From Streptosporangium subroseum (GTDB lineage: Bacteria; Actinomycetota; Actinomycetes; Streptosporangiales; Streptosporangiaceae), in the NCBI RefSeq assembly GCF_900188345.1, contig NZ_FZOD01000043.1, forward strand, positions 22,202 to 86,201: 64,000 bases of DNA. Direction: 5' to 3'. Below the pieces are notes generated by a model. That model was not told the DNA's origin. It saw nothing but the letters and a program-made list of their open reading frames with translations, and did not search any database. Positions 52,496 through 60,922 of this stretch are shown in pieces. The position numbers were made by a program, and so were the translations under genes. Numbering within the stretch: position 1 is the first letter of the stretch; each line of letters begins with the position of its first letter.

Positions 52496-53128
52496 TCAGC
52501 CGAGAATGCCGCGGTCGTACGCGACCGCGACGGCCGCGGCCCGGTCCTTGACCCCCAACTTGCCGTAGAGATGGGTGAGGTGGGTCTTGACGGTCGCCTC
52601 GCTGATGAACAGCACGGCGGCGATCTCACGGTTCGACGTGCCCTTGGCGACGAGCGCGAGCACCTCGCGCTCCCGGGTGCTGAGCGGCTCGTTGCCCGGC
52701 GTCCTCACGTGCGAGATCAGGCGTGAGGCGATGGCGGGTGACAGCACCGTCTTGCCCTCGGCCGCCGCCCGTACGGCCGTGAAGAGCTCGTCGCGCGGCG
52801 CGTCCTTGAGCAGGTAACCGGTGGCGCCCGCCTCGATCGCGGGGAGGGTGTCGGAGTCGGTGTCGTAGGTGGTGAGCACGAGCACTCTGCAGCGCAGGCC
52901 GCGACGGGTCAGCTCGGCGATCGCGGCGACCCCGCCGGAGCCGGGCATCCGCAGGTCCATCAGGACCACGTCGGGGTCGAGGATCTCTGCGAGCACAACC
53001 GCCTCGGCTCCGTCCGCGGCCTCGCCGAGGACCTCGAAGTCGGGGGACGCCGCGAACATGCCGCGCAGTCCGTCACGGACGACGGGATGGTCGTCGACGA
53101 TCAGCAGGGTGATGGTGCGCTCAGCCAT
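52496..53128 (-). CDS. NarL/LuxR-type response regulator
   Basis: This 210-residue protein has a receiver domain with Asp58 (VVLMDLRMPG), Asp12/Asp13 and Lys near 107 (LLKDAP), and a C-terminal LuxR helix-turn-helix (LSTREREVLALVAKGTSNREIAAVLFISEATVKTHLTHLYGKLGVKDR). Its gene overlaps the kinase gene by eight bases, so they form a two-component pair. The ABC-2 genes upstream in the same row are its likely target. Confidence 0.94.
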   Translation of the reverse strand: MAERTITLLIVDDHPVVRDGLRGMFAASPDFEVLGEAADGAEAVVLAEILDPDVVLMDLRMPGSGGVAAIAELTRRGLRCRVLVLTTYDTDSDTLPAIEAGATGYLLKDAPRDELFTAVRAAAEGKTVLSPAIASRLISHVRTPGNEPLSTREREVLALVAKGTSNREIAAVLFISEATVKTHLTHLYGKLGVKDRAAAVAVAYDRGILG

Positions 53129-54371
53129 GACGCACCAACGGTACGCGAGCCGAGACGGCCGTGCCGTGTCCCGGCTCGGACTCGATGTCGACGGTCCCGG
53201 CGATGCGTTCGGCGCGGGCGCGCATGCCGCCGAGGCCGAAGCCGCGGCCGGTCTCGCGCTGGAGCGCCGCGTACGGATTGAAGCCGCCGCCGTCGTCGCG
53301 GACGTCCAGGCTCACCTCGTCGTCCATGTACGAGAGGGTGACGCCGACCCGCTTGGCGCGGGCGTGCCGACCGGCGTTGGCGAGGGCCTCCTGGGCGATA
53401 CGGAGCACGGTGGCCTCGATCTCGTCGTGCAGCGGCTCGACGGTGCCGGTGACGGTGAACTCGGCCCGTACGCCCATCGAGTCCGACCACGTCTCGACGA
53501 TGTTCTTCAGGGCATCGGGAAGCGTGTCGTGCTCCAGCGCACCGGGGCCGAGGTCCTGGACCGAGCGGCGGGCCTCCCCCAGGCTGTGGCGGGCGAGGGT
53601 CGCGGCGCGCTCGACGTGGTCGTGGGCCGCCCCCGGGTCGGCGCTGTCGACGGCCGCCTGTAGTTGAGTGATGATGCCGGCCAGTCCCTGCGCGATGGTG
53701 TCGTGGATCTCGGCGGCCAGGCGCCTGCGTTCGTCGTTGACGCCCGCCTCGCGGGCCTGGACGAGGAGCTGGGCGTGCAGCCCCGCGTTCTCCTCCAGGG
53801 CCTGCTCGAGACGGGAGTTGGCGAGCTCCAGCTCCGTGATGGTGGCGGCCTTGTCCTTGGCGCGCTTGGCATCCTTGAGGCTGATGTCGGCGAAGACGAA
53901 GGTGAGCGCGACGTTGAGCGCGAAGAGCGCGCCGAAGGCGACCCACTGCAGGCCCCCGGCGGGCGGCAGGCCACCGGACTGCGAGCCCGCCATGGTCACG
54001 GCGGTGGCGAACATTCCGGCGTACATCTGACGGCGCGGCAGCAGCCGGTCGGCGTCGAAATAACCGAGCACCGCGTAGACGGCGAAGAACGGGTTCAGCC
54101 AGGTGAGCGCGAAACCGAGCGCGAACCGTACGACGTAGTAGGCCCGGCCCGCCGCGTTGTGCTCGGGCCGGCCGGGACCCGTCCTGTTCCACCACAGGTG
54201 CAGGACGAGCGCGGCCACGATGAGTGACCCGGTCGCGTACTTCTCACCACGGGTCATCAGAAACAGGCCGGCGGTGGCGGCCCCGAGCAGCGTGCCGAGG
54301 CCCAGCAGGGCGTACGGGCCCCAGCGGAAGAACCGGTCTCCCCAGCTCTCGGCCGTCGTGTCACTTGCCAT
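53121..54371 (-). CDS. NarL-type sensor histidine kinase
   Basis: This 416-residue kinase has about six hydrophobic segments (~15-150), a coiled coil (~150-205) and a HisKA_3 domain with His223 (RRRLAAEIHDTIAQGLAGIITQLQAA). The ATPase part has EALANAGRHARA (N box) and DVRDDGGGFNP (G1). With little outside the membrane, it may sense membrane stress or a lipid-soluble compound, as LiaS- and DesK-like kinases do. The permease gene ends 33 bases upstream of its start. Confidence 0.92.
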   Translation of the reverse strand: MASDTTAESWGDRFFRWGPYALLGLGTLLGAATAGLFLMTRGEKYATGSLIVAALVLHLWWNRTGPGRPEHNAAGRAYYVVRFALGFALTWLNPFFAVYAVLGYFDADRLLPRRQMYAGMFATAVTMAGSQSGGLPPAGGLQWVAFGALFALNVALTFVFADISLKDAKRAKDKAATITELELANSRLEQALEENAGLHAQLLVQAREAGVNDERRRLAAEIHDTIAQGLAGIITQLQAAVDSADPGAAHDHVERAATLARHSLGEARRSVQDLGPGALEHDTLPDALKNIVETWSDSMGVRAEFTVTGTVEPLHDEIEATVLRIAQEALANAGRHARAKRVGVTLSYMDDEVSLDVRDDGGGFNPYAALQRETGRGFGLGGMRARAERIAGTVDIESEPGHGTAVSARVPLVRHG

Positions 54372-54404
54372 CCGCTCGGCTTCTCCTTGTCCTGATATGT
54401 CCCG

Positions 54405-55145
54405 TCACTCCCACCGGAACCAGCGTGCCGCAACAGCGATCAGAATCACAGTCCACAGTGCCGTGACCCCGAGATGGGACCAGCTGGGCCAGTCGCCCGC
54501 CGCCGCCTGGTTCAGCGCCTGCGCGGCGGCCCCGAACGGGGTGAACCCGACGATGCGCTGCAGGAGGTCCGGCATGACCTGGACCGGCGCCCAGACACCC
54601 ACGGTGAACATCGCCGGGAAGAAGACGGCCATGCCGACGGCATTGGAGATCTTCGTGGTGCGTGAGAGCGCGGTGATCGTCGCTCCGAACGCGAGCGCGC
54701 CGAGCGTGGCGAGGACCAGTGCCAGCACGTAACCGAGGAGCTGCCGGGGAAGCTCCACCCCGTAGGCGAGGCGGCCCACGGCCATCGCGAGGATCGCCGA
54801 GCCCAGGGCGGCCGCGCCGTTCAGCACGATCTGCGCCGCCAGCAGGTACACGGGTCGCATCGGAGTGGTCGACATGCGGCGCAGGATGCCGCGTTCCCGG
54901 TAGCCGGTGAGGGCGGGAGGCATGGCCTGCAGTCCGGCCATGATCACGGCGAGGAGCACGACCACGGGGACGTACAGGTCGACGGTCCGGAGGCCGCCGA
55001 GCGCCGGATCGGCCGTCCGGAAGGACGGGACCAGGCCGAGGATCGTCAGCAACAGGGTCGGGAAGGCGATGACCCAGAAGAGGGCCGCGGGCTCACGGGT
55101 GAAGAGCCGGGCCTCGGACTTCAGCACGGCGGTGGATGCGGACAT
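54405..55145 (-). CDS. ABC-2 type exporter permease
   Basis: This 246-residue membrane protein has six hydrophobic segments and the ABC-2 pattern (KSEARLFTREPAALFWVIAFPTLLLTILGLVPSFR; GYRERGILRRMSTTPMRPVYLLAAQIV). It pairs with the ATPase encoded just upstream. It may export a drug or lipid. Three bases separate it from the ATPase gene. Confidence 0.9.
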   Translation of the reverse strand: MSASTAVLKSEARLFTREPAALFWVIAFPTLLLTILGLVPSFRTADPALGGLRTVDLYVPVVVLLAVIMAGLQAMPPALTGYRERGILRRMSTTPMRPVYLLAAQIVLNGAAALGSAILAMAVGRLAYGVELPRQLLGYVLALVLATLGALAFGATITALSRTTKISNAVGMAVFFPAMFTVGVWAPVQVMPDLLQRIVGFTPFGAAAQALNQAAAGDWPSWSHLGVTALWTVILIAVAARWFRWE

Positions 55146-55148
55146 CTG

Positions 55149-56105
55149 TCAGGACTCCTGTTGGGTGAGATCTGCTGTCGCTTCTGGGCCTGTGGTGAGA
55201 CCGGCCGTGGGGCCCGCGGTGAGGTCGAGGAACGCGGCGTCCAGCGTGGCGTCGGCGACGCGGAGTTCCTGAGCGGTGATCCCATGCCGCGCGAGCAGTG
55301 AGAGCACCGCGTTGACGGTCTCGTTGGTTCCGTTGATGACCAGCCGGCCGTCCTTGCGCTCCACGGTGGCGACCGCGGGCAGGGTGGCCAGATCATCGTC
55401 GCCGAGTGGCCGCGAGGGTGTGAACGAGATGACGGTCGAGTGCGCGGAGCGGCCGATGAGGCCCGCCGGGGTGTCCAGGGCGGCGACCCTGCCCGTGTTG
55501 ATCACGGCGACGCGGTCGCACAGGTGCTGGGCCTCCTCCATGAAATGGGTGACCAGCAGGACGGTCACCCCGGAGTCCCGCACGTCCTCGATCAGTTTCC
55601 AGGTGTCGCGGCGGGCCCGCGGGTCCAGGCCCGTGGTGAGCTCGTCGAGCACGACGACCCTGGGGTTGCCGATGAGCGCCAGCGCGATGAACAGCCGCTG
55701 CTTCTGGCCGCCGGAGAGCTTGCCGAAGCGGGCGGTGAGCCGGTCGGTGAGATCGAGCCGCTCGGCGAGGATCCGCCAGTCGGCCGGTTTCGGGTAGAAG
55801 GCGCTGTAGAGCTCCAGCGCCTCGCGCACGGTGAGCTTCTCCTGCAGCTCACTCTCCTGCAGCTGAGCGCCGAGAATCCGGGTCACCTGCTCGTGGTCGG
55901 CGACCGGGTCGAGACCGGCCACCCGGACCGTGCCGGCGTCGGGCACGCGCAGTCCCTCGACGCACTCCACGGTTGTCGTCTTGCCCGCGCCGTTCGGGCC
56001 GAGGATCCCGAAGATCTCGCCCTCCTCCACGGAGAAGGACACTCCGTCCACGACGGGTCTGCCCCCGTAGGCCTTGCGCAGCCCGCTGACTTCGATAATC
56101 GCCAT
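55149..56105 (-). CDS. ABC exporter ATPase (DrrA-like)
   Basis: This 318-residue protein has Walker A GPNGAGKTTT, the signature LSGGQKQR and Walker B VVVLDELTTGLD, where the common DEP is DEL. The C-terminal ~90 residues form the DrrA-type extension. It powers the ABC-2 permease encoded next. I chose the ATG at 56105, where MAIIEVSGLRKAYGG begins the domain; AAGG lies too close for a normal ribosome site. A 24-bp palindrome lies 56 bases upstream, in the divergent promoter. Confidence 0.92.
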   Translation of the reverse strand: MAIIEVSGLRKAYGGRPVVDGVSFSVEEGEIFGILGPNGAGKTTTVECVEGLRVPDAGTVRVAGLDPVADHEQVTRILGAQLQESELQEKLTVREALELYSAFYPKPADWRILAERLDLTDRLTARFGKLSGGQKQRLFIALALIGNPRVVVLDELTTGLDPRARRDTWKLIEDVRDSGVTVLLVTHFMEEAQHLCDRVAVINTGRVAALDTPAGLIGRSAHSTVISFTPSRPLGDDDLATLPAVATVERKDGRLVINGTNETVNAVLSLLARHGITAQELRVADATLDAAFLDLTAGPTAGLTTGPEATADLTQQES

Positions 56106-56160
56106 ACCTTGAGAATCCCGGTGAACAGCTGTCCGGCACATCGCCCATCGCGCTCGGAAC

Positions 56161-56184
56161 CGTCTCAACCGATCGGTTGAGACG
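56161..56184. promoter_or_regulatory. Perfect 24-bp palindrome in divergent promoter
   Basis: The half-site CGTCTCAACCGA (56161-56172) is followed directly by its exact reverse complement. The core AACCGATCGGTT resembles TetR-family operators. It lies 7 bases before the CGGAGG ribosome site of the 56204 gene and 56 bases from the ABC ATPase start. It could be an operator or, in RNA, a hairpin over the leader. Confidence 0.65.
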
Positions 56185-56203
56185 TACCGACGGAGGTGCA
56201 CCT

Positions 56204-57358
56204 ATGAACCTGCTCCGCGACGAGTTGCACGGGATCGCCGACGAGGTTCCCCCGGTCGATCTGGCCGAACGTGCCATCAGGGGTGCGAGGCGCAGGCGCG
56301 CGGGCACGATGGCACTGACGGTCGCCACCGCCGTGGCCGTGGTGACGGGCGGCACGACCGTCCTGGTCAACGGCGCCCCGCACGCCGAAAGGCCCGTCGT
56401 GTTCACGACTGTCCCCGAGACCGTTCCCGCTGTCCCCGAAACCGTTCCCCCGCTGCCGAAGAAGGGCGTCGGCCCGCTGATCCGCGCCTACTCCGCTCCG
56501 TGCCGATTTCCGACCGACACTTCCAAGGCATGCGACGGCGGCCGGTGGCGGGTGTCCACCGCCTCCGGTGCGACCTACGAACTCACCGAGGCCATGGGCC
56601 TCGCGCTCGCGGACTCCAAGCGCGTGATCGGTCCGGTGACGATCACGCAGGACGGCCGGCGGATCGCCTACTACAGCGAGAAGCAGCGGGCCATCGAGGT
56701 GCGCGACCTCGCGAGCGGCCGGATCTGGAAGGCGCCGTTCAAAATCGGAGAGAGCGACCTCGACGGCGGTCACGTCCTACGCCTGTCCCCCGACGGCCTG
56801 CACCTGATCCACGCGCGCTGGGGCAACGGGTCCACGTGGTCCAGCGTCCTGGTCGACATGGAGACGGGCAGGACGACCACCCTGGGTGCCGACTGGTTTC
56901 CCCTGAGCGTCGGCGACGGCGGCAGTCCGGTCACGCTGACGAAGTGGCGTGGCAAGACCACCCAAATCTGGGTTCTGGGCAACAAGCCGATCACCATCAA
57001 GAGTTCCACGCGCCAGTTCAGCGCCCTCGGCCCGGACGGGCGCACCCTTGTCAGGCTCGGCGCCGCCTCCGGGCGGACCACGGGCCCGTTCTCCCGGGAG
57101 ATCATCGTGCTTGACGCCGTCGGCGGCGGCGAAAGGCCGCCGGTGCCGGTCGAGGACATCCCGGAGGAGCAGGTCATCCGCGACCTGGGTGCCTGGGTGA
57201 GCGACACGGAGGTGACCGTGCGCACCGTACCCGGATCATCCAAGCTGGGCGACCGCGTCACGCCGAAGCTCTACGCGGTGAACGTCCACACCGGCAGGGC
57301 CAGGGAGCTGAGGAAGACCGGCTCTCATGACCTCTCCGTCCTACCGGGAATGCTCTAG
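56204..57358 (+). CDS. Membrane-anchored beta-propeller-like protein
   Basis: This 384-residue protein has a short cytoplasmic head (LLRDELHGIADEVPPVDLAERAIRGARRRR), one transmembrane helix (~35-55), a Pro/Val/Thr linker and an outer domain of ~300 residues with WD40/TolB-like strands (ITQDGRRIAYYSEKQRAIEVRDLASGRIW; LRLSPDGLHLIHARWG). The head resembles that of actinobacterial proteins encoded next to ECF sigma factors, but no sigma gene is adjacent. It is divergent from the ABC/two-component row. Function unknown. Confidence 0.75.
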   Translation: MNLLRDELHGIADEVPPVDLAERAIRGARRRRAGTMALTVATAVAVVTGGTTVLVNGAPHAERPVVFTTVPETVPAVPETVPPLPKKGVGPLIRAYSAPCRFPTDTSKACDGGRWRVSTASGATYELTEAMGLALADSKRVIGPVTITQDGRRIAYYSEKQRAIEVRDLASGRIWKAPFKIGESDLDGGHVLRLSPDGLHLIHARWGNGSTWSSVLVDMETGRTTTLGADWFPLSVGDGGSPVTLTKWRGKTTQIWVLGNKPITIKSSTRQFSALGPDGRTLVRLGAASGRTTGPFSREIIVLDAVGGGERPPVPVEDIPEEQVIRDLGAWVSDTEVTVRTVPGSSKLGDRVTPKLYAVNVHTGRARELRKTGSHDLSVLPGML

Positions 57359-57423
57359 CAGACCGAACGGAAGGGGACCATCGCCGGGGCGGCGATGGTC
57401 CCCGTTCCTGTGGAAGCTCAGGA

Positions 57424-58752
57424 TTAAGACTGCCGGGTGAGCCGGAACGACTGCGCGGCGGTGTTGTCGCAGGTGCGCTGCACCAGCTGGACGCTGTCGG
57501 CCGTCGAGGCGTTCGGCACGCTGATGCACTTGGCGCTGAGTCGGCTGACGAAGTGGTAGTTGCCGCCGCCCTCGGAGACCGCCTGCCACTGCTGGTTGTT
57601 GCCGCCGCCGTACGTCCACTGCTGGAGGGGAGCGCCGTCGGCCAGGGAGACGTTGGTCACGTCGATAGACTGGGCGCCGTTGTTGCGGTTGTTGATCCGC
57701 GCGAAGCCGCCACTGGTCGGCTGGACCTGGAACTGCTGCGCGAGGGTGCCGTTGCAGGCGTACTGCTGAATCGCGGCGCCGCTGGTCGTGGCCGCCGCGC
57801 GAACGTCCACGCACTTGCCGCTTCCGCTGTTGACGAGGGTGTACCAAGCGGTCGGCGAGATGGGGTCCGTGGGGTCGGGAGTGGGGGTGGGCGTCGGGGT
57901 GGGAGTGGTGCTCACTCCGCCCAGCCACTTCAGGCCGTCGATGACAAACCGGTTCTGCACCTCGCTGGAGAAGGTGGACGACAGTCCGGTGTTGGTGCTG
58001 TAGTTCATGTCGTTGTGGCCGAAGTTCGCGTAGAGCATCTTGTAGTTCTTGTTGGTCCACATGATCGGGTAGTAGCCACTACGCCAGGACTGGTTGGGGT
58101 CCGTTCCGACGGGGAAGCTCGACGGGTCGATGGACCCGAGGATCTTGATGTTCGGGTTGTTCCTCAGGTCGTTGTTCCAGCTGTACCACTCGCTGATCGA
58201 GGAGGTGAAGGTGGCGGGAAGCCGCGCGGTGGAGGGGTGGGTTCCGCCCTCCGTGCGCAGGGTGACCGAGGTGGGACCCCAGGTGTTGGACTTGAACGCC
58301 CCGGTGCCCAGGAACTCGTTGTGGTACCAGGACCAGCTCTGGGGGTCGGTGTTGAACGCGGAGACGTGGAATCCCATCCACCCTCCGCCGTTGCGCACGT
58401 ACTGCTCGAACGCCGATCGCTGGGCGGCGTTCTGGGGCAGGTCGTCCAGGAAGAGCACCACCTGATACTGCTGGAGGTTACTGGCGTTCAGCAGGCTCCA
58501 GTTGTTGGTCGAGGTGTAGGAGAAGTTGTTCTGCGCGGCGGCCTGTGGGAACCACTTGTTGGCGTCCTGCACGAAGTTGATGTGGGCCGCGTCCCAGGTG
58601 CCGCTGTAGAAGGCGAGCACCTTGAAGCTCGGGGCGGCCGCCGCCTGGGCGGCATTGTGGGCCGGGATGGCCGTGAGGCCTATCGCGACGGCGAACAGGG
58701 CGATCAACCGCATCCATGTCCGCATTGTGCCCACCATGTTGTCCCTGGTCAT
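57424..58752 (-). CDS. Secreted ThuA-like protein with ricin-type lectin domain
   Basis: This 442-residue protein has a signal peptide (residues ~10-38), a ThuA-like domain (SFKVLAFYSGTWDAAHINFVQDANKWFP; GGGWMGFHVSAFN; WYHNEFLGTGAF) of ~240 residues, a TPTPTP linker and a C-terminal ricin-B lectin domain with repeated QxW-like motifs (QQFQV, QQWTYGGGNNQQWQ). ThuA-like domains are linked to sugar metabolism; the lectin should bind a polysaccharide. ATGs at 58752, 58737 and 58725 are possible; AGAGGG precedes the first. Confidence 0.87.
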   Translation of the reverse strand: MTRDNMVGTMRTWMRLIALFAVAIGLTAIPAHNAAQAAAAPSFKVLAFYSGTWDAAHINFVQDANKWFPQAAAQNNFSYTSTNNWSLLNASNLQQYQVVLFLDDLPQNAAQRSAFEQYVRNGGGWMGFHVSAFNTDPQSWSWYHNEFLGTGAFKSNTWGPTSVTLRTEGGTHPSTARLPATFTSSISEWYSWNNDLRNNPNIKILGSIDPSSFPVGTDPNQSWRSGYYPIMWTNKNYKMLYANFGHNDMNYSTNTGLSSTFSSEVQNRFVIDGLKWLGGVSTTPTPTPTPTPDPTDPISPTAWYTLVNSGSGKCVDVRAAATTSGAAIQQYACNGTLAQQFQVQPTSGGFARINNRNNGAQSIDVTNVSLADGAPLQQWTYGGGNNQQWQAVSEGGGNYHFVSRLSAKCISVPNASTADSVQLVQRTCDNTAAQSFRLTRQS

Positions 58753-59194
58753 GTAGGTAGCCCTCTATCTCGTGATGGACGACATCACCGCATGACAGCG
58801 GAACCCGTCCTGCCTACGGGCATGACGACAACCGGGCCTGCCGGCATTTCGGTAAGCCACATGGGCGATTCTTGTCGGGCTTAATTCAAGTTCTGTTAAA
58901 TCTAATTGTCAAGTTTCTTTCATAAATCGAGGAGAGGTCAACCGCTACGGACGCGGTGAAGGCGGGCGAGGTCTATCGCATCACGCGCAACGGCATCGAG
59001 GTCGCCGAACGACGGCCCCCGTCCCACGGGTGCCTGACCGCGGAGGACCTGACCGCCCGGCATCGCCGGCTACCGCGCGTGGACCACGAGCTCATGCGTC
59101 AGGAGTCCGATGAGCCCTTTGATGCGAAAAAACACATATTTGGGCGATTGCCCCTCTTGTACCAGTACGGCAGGGTATCGATAAGTTGCATTCC
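58753..59194. other. Gap between lectin gene and amidohydrolase, with antitoxin relic
   Basis: Bases ~58870-58930 are AT-rich. The only coding trace is the Phd-like relic at 58932-59130. No other gene is seen. The amidohydrolase promoter probably lies at ~59150-59190. Confidence 0.5.
58932..59130 (+). pseudogene. Relic of a Phd/YefM-type antitoxin gene
   Basis: The frame read here gives AVKAGEVYRITRNGIEVAER followed by LTAEDLTARHRRLPRVDHELMRQESDEPFD. This matches the middle and end of Phd/YefM antitoxins (GExxxITRxGxPVAEL.. and LPxVDxxxLRxEADE). The DNA-binding N-terminal ~25 residues are missing, the stop after the antitoxin end is lost (the frame runs to 59198 into the next gene), and no toxin gene follows. 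It is a decayed remnant. Confidence 0.55.
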
Positions 59195-60409
59195 ATGAAC
59201 ATCGCTATTACCAATGGATTTGTCGTCCCCGTTGACGGCGAGACGATCGACGGCGGCACCGTCCTGATCCAGGACGGCAAGATCGTGGCGGTCGCCCCCG
59301 ACGCCGAGGTCACGGTGCCCGCGGGCGTCACGACGATCGACGCGGGCGGCTCGTGGGTGCTGCCCGGTTTTGTCGAGGCACACGGTCACCTCGGCGTCCA
59401 CGAGGAGGCCGAGGGCTGGGCCGGCCAGGACACCAACGAGATGACCGACCCCAACGGCGCCCGGCTGCGCGCCCTCGACGCGATCAACCCGGCCGACGTG
59501 GGCTTCGCCGACGCCCTGTCCGGCGGCGTCACCACCGCCGTCATCAAGCCCGGTTCGGGCAACCCCATCGGCGGGCAGACGGTCGCCGTCAAGTGCTGGG
59601 GCCGTACGGTCGACGACATGCTGCTCCGCGAGCCGGTGAGCGTGAAGAGCGCGCTGGGCGAGAACCCCAAGCGTGTCTACGGCGACCAGAAGAAGCTGCC
59701 CTCCACCCGGCAGGGCGTGGCCGCGGTGATCCGCGACGCGTTCGTCAAGGCACAGGACTACAAGGCCAAGCGGGAGCACGCCCAGGGCGAGGGCAAGCCG
59801 TTCGACCGCGACAACACGCTGGAGATCCTCGTCCGGGTGCTCGACGGCGAGCTGCCGTGGTGCCAGCACACGCACAGGGCCGACGACATCGCCACGGCCC
59901 TGCGGCTGGCCGACGAGTTCGGCTACCGTCTGGTGCTCAACCACGGCACCGAGGGACACCTGCTCGCCGACGTGCTCGCGGAGAAGAACATTCCGGTGAT
60001 CATCGGCCCGCTGCTCACCAGCAGGTCGAAGGTGGAGCTGCGTCAGCGGTCGCTGCGCAACCCCGGCATCCTGGCCCGCGCCGGCGTCGAACTGGCGATC
60101 ACCACCGACCACCCGGTCGTGCCGATCCACTTCCTCGTGCACCAGGCGACCCTGGCGATCAAGGAGGGCCTGGACCCCACGGTCGCGCTGCGCTCGATCA
60201 CGCTGAACCCGGCCAAGATCATGGGCCTGGACGACCGGGTCGGGTCATTGAAGCCGGGACTGGACGGCGATGTCGTCATCTGGTCGGGCGACCCGCTCGA
60301 CATCATGAGCCGCGCGCTCCGGGTGTTCATCGAGGGCCGCGAGGTCTACAGCTTCTCGGCGGACAAGGGTGAGGGCGAGGTCGCCGACCCCTACTACCGC
60401 GAGGCCTGA
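59195..60409 (+). CDS. Amidohydrolase
   Basis: This 404-residue protein has the amidohydrolase layout: a strand-rich head (NIAITNGFVVPVDGETIDGGTVLIQDGKIVAV), metal site GFVEAHGHLGVHEE, CQHTHRADD with a later His, LNHGTEGHLL, and TTDHPVVPIHFL with the catalytic Asp. It resembles imidazolonepropionase-like/DUF-type amidohydrolases of unknown substrate. I chose the ATG at 59195; a TTG at 59186 is in frame. No ribosome site is visible, so a near-leaderless transcript is possible. Confidence 0.88.
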   Translation: MNIAITNGFVVPVDGETIDGGTVLIQDGKIVAVAPDAEVTVPAGVTTIDAGGSWVLPGFVEAHGHLGVHEEAEGWAGQDTNEMTDPNGARLRALDAINPADVGFADALSGGVTTAVIKPGSGNPIGGQTVAVKCWGRTVDDMLLREPVSVKSALGENPKRVYGDQKKLPSTRQGVAAVIRDAFVKAQDYKAKREHAQGEGKPFDRDNTLEILVRVLDGELPWCQHTHRADDIATALRLADEFGYRLVLNHGTEGHLLADVLAEKNIPVIIGPLLTSRSKVELRQRSLRNPGILARAGVELAITTDHPVVPIHFLVHQATLAIKEGLDPTVALRSITLNPAKIMGLDDRVGSLKPGLDGDVVIWSGDPLDIMSRALRVFIEGREVYSFSADKGEGEVADPYYREA

Positions 60410-60422
60410 TCCTCAAGCGTGC

Positions 60423-60453
60423 GAGGGGAGCCGTCCCGAGGGCGGCTCCCCTC
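60423..60453 (+). terminator. Terminator after the amidohydrolase gene
   Basis: GAGGGGAGCCG (60423-60433) pairs exactly with CGGCTCCCCTC (60443-60453), nine-base loop, 13 bases after the stop. A partial second copy of the right arm follows at ~60481. Confidence 0.75.
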
Positions 60454-60534
60454 CGCGTTTCAGGACTCCGCGTTCGCGAGGACGGCTCCCCTCCGTTTCG
60501 GGACTCCGCGTTTCGCGACGGGCCTGATCATGCG

Positions 60535-60735
60535 CCCCCGAACATCACCCCGGCACGGGGAGACCCGGCTCGCTGCTTCACCATGGACCTGACGTGCGCC
60601 GGAACATCACCGGGCACGGCGAGGCCCGGTTCGCTGCTTCACCGTGGGCCCGACGCACGCCGGAACATCACCGGGCGCGGGGGCCCGCACCATGGGCCTG
60701 ACGTGCGGCCCGAGCATCCCCGGGCAGGGGATACC
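60535..60735. repeat. ~61-bp tandem repeat before the exporter-fusion unit
   Basis: AACATCACC..GGCRCGG..GG begins units at 60541, 60603 and 60664, with a partial fourth near 60712. Units share CGAGGCCCGGTTCGCTGCTTCACC and end ..GACGYRCGCCGG; the third is shortened. The stretch 60410-60800 holds no gene. Confidence 0.75.
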
Positions 60736-60807
60736 GGCCCGCTCTCCCCCACCTCGCGACCGACCCCGGTCTCAGACTGGACATCGAATCACATACCCTC
60801 CATAAGG

Positions 60808-60843
60808 TTGCCCGAGGCAATTATATATAGTTGCCTTAGGCAA
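60808..60843. promoter_or_regulatory. Paired MarR-type operator around an AT box
   Basis: TTGCCCGAGGCAA (60808-60820) and TTGCCTTAGGCAA (60831-60843) are two near-identical palindromes with centres 23 bp apart. TTATATATAG lies between them and could be the -10 box. TTGCC..GGCAA sites are typical of MarR-family repressors in actinomycetes. The regulator is not in the window. Confidence 0.7.
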
Positions 60844-60859
60844 CCATGTGGAGGCGGTC

Positions 60860-60922
60860 ATGTCACCGAAGGACGTCCCGTATCTCCCCCGCACGGCTCA
60901 GACAGTGAAAGGACTTCGATGA
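60860..60922 (+). CDS. 20-codon leader peptide coupled to the exporter gene
   Basis: An ATG at 60860 with GGAGG six bases upstream opens a 20-residue frame (MSPKDVPYLPRTAQTVKGLR). Its TGA overlaps the ATG of the exporter gene (ATGA at 60919). The strong ribosome site belongs to this frame, whereas the exporter start has only AAAGGA. The leader probably sets exporter translation by coupling. Confidence 0.55.
   Translation: MSPKDVPYLPRTAQTVKGLR

Noticed and set aside
58956..59198. The Phd-like frame as a working antitoxin
   Set aside because: The DNA-binding head is missing, the frame runs on past the family end into the next gene, and there is no toxin.
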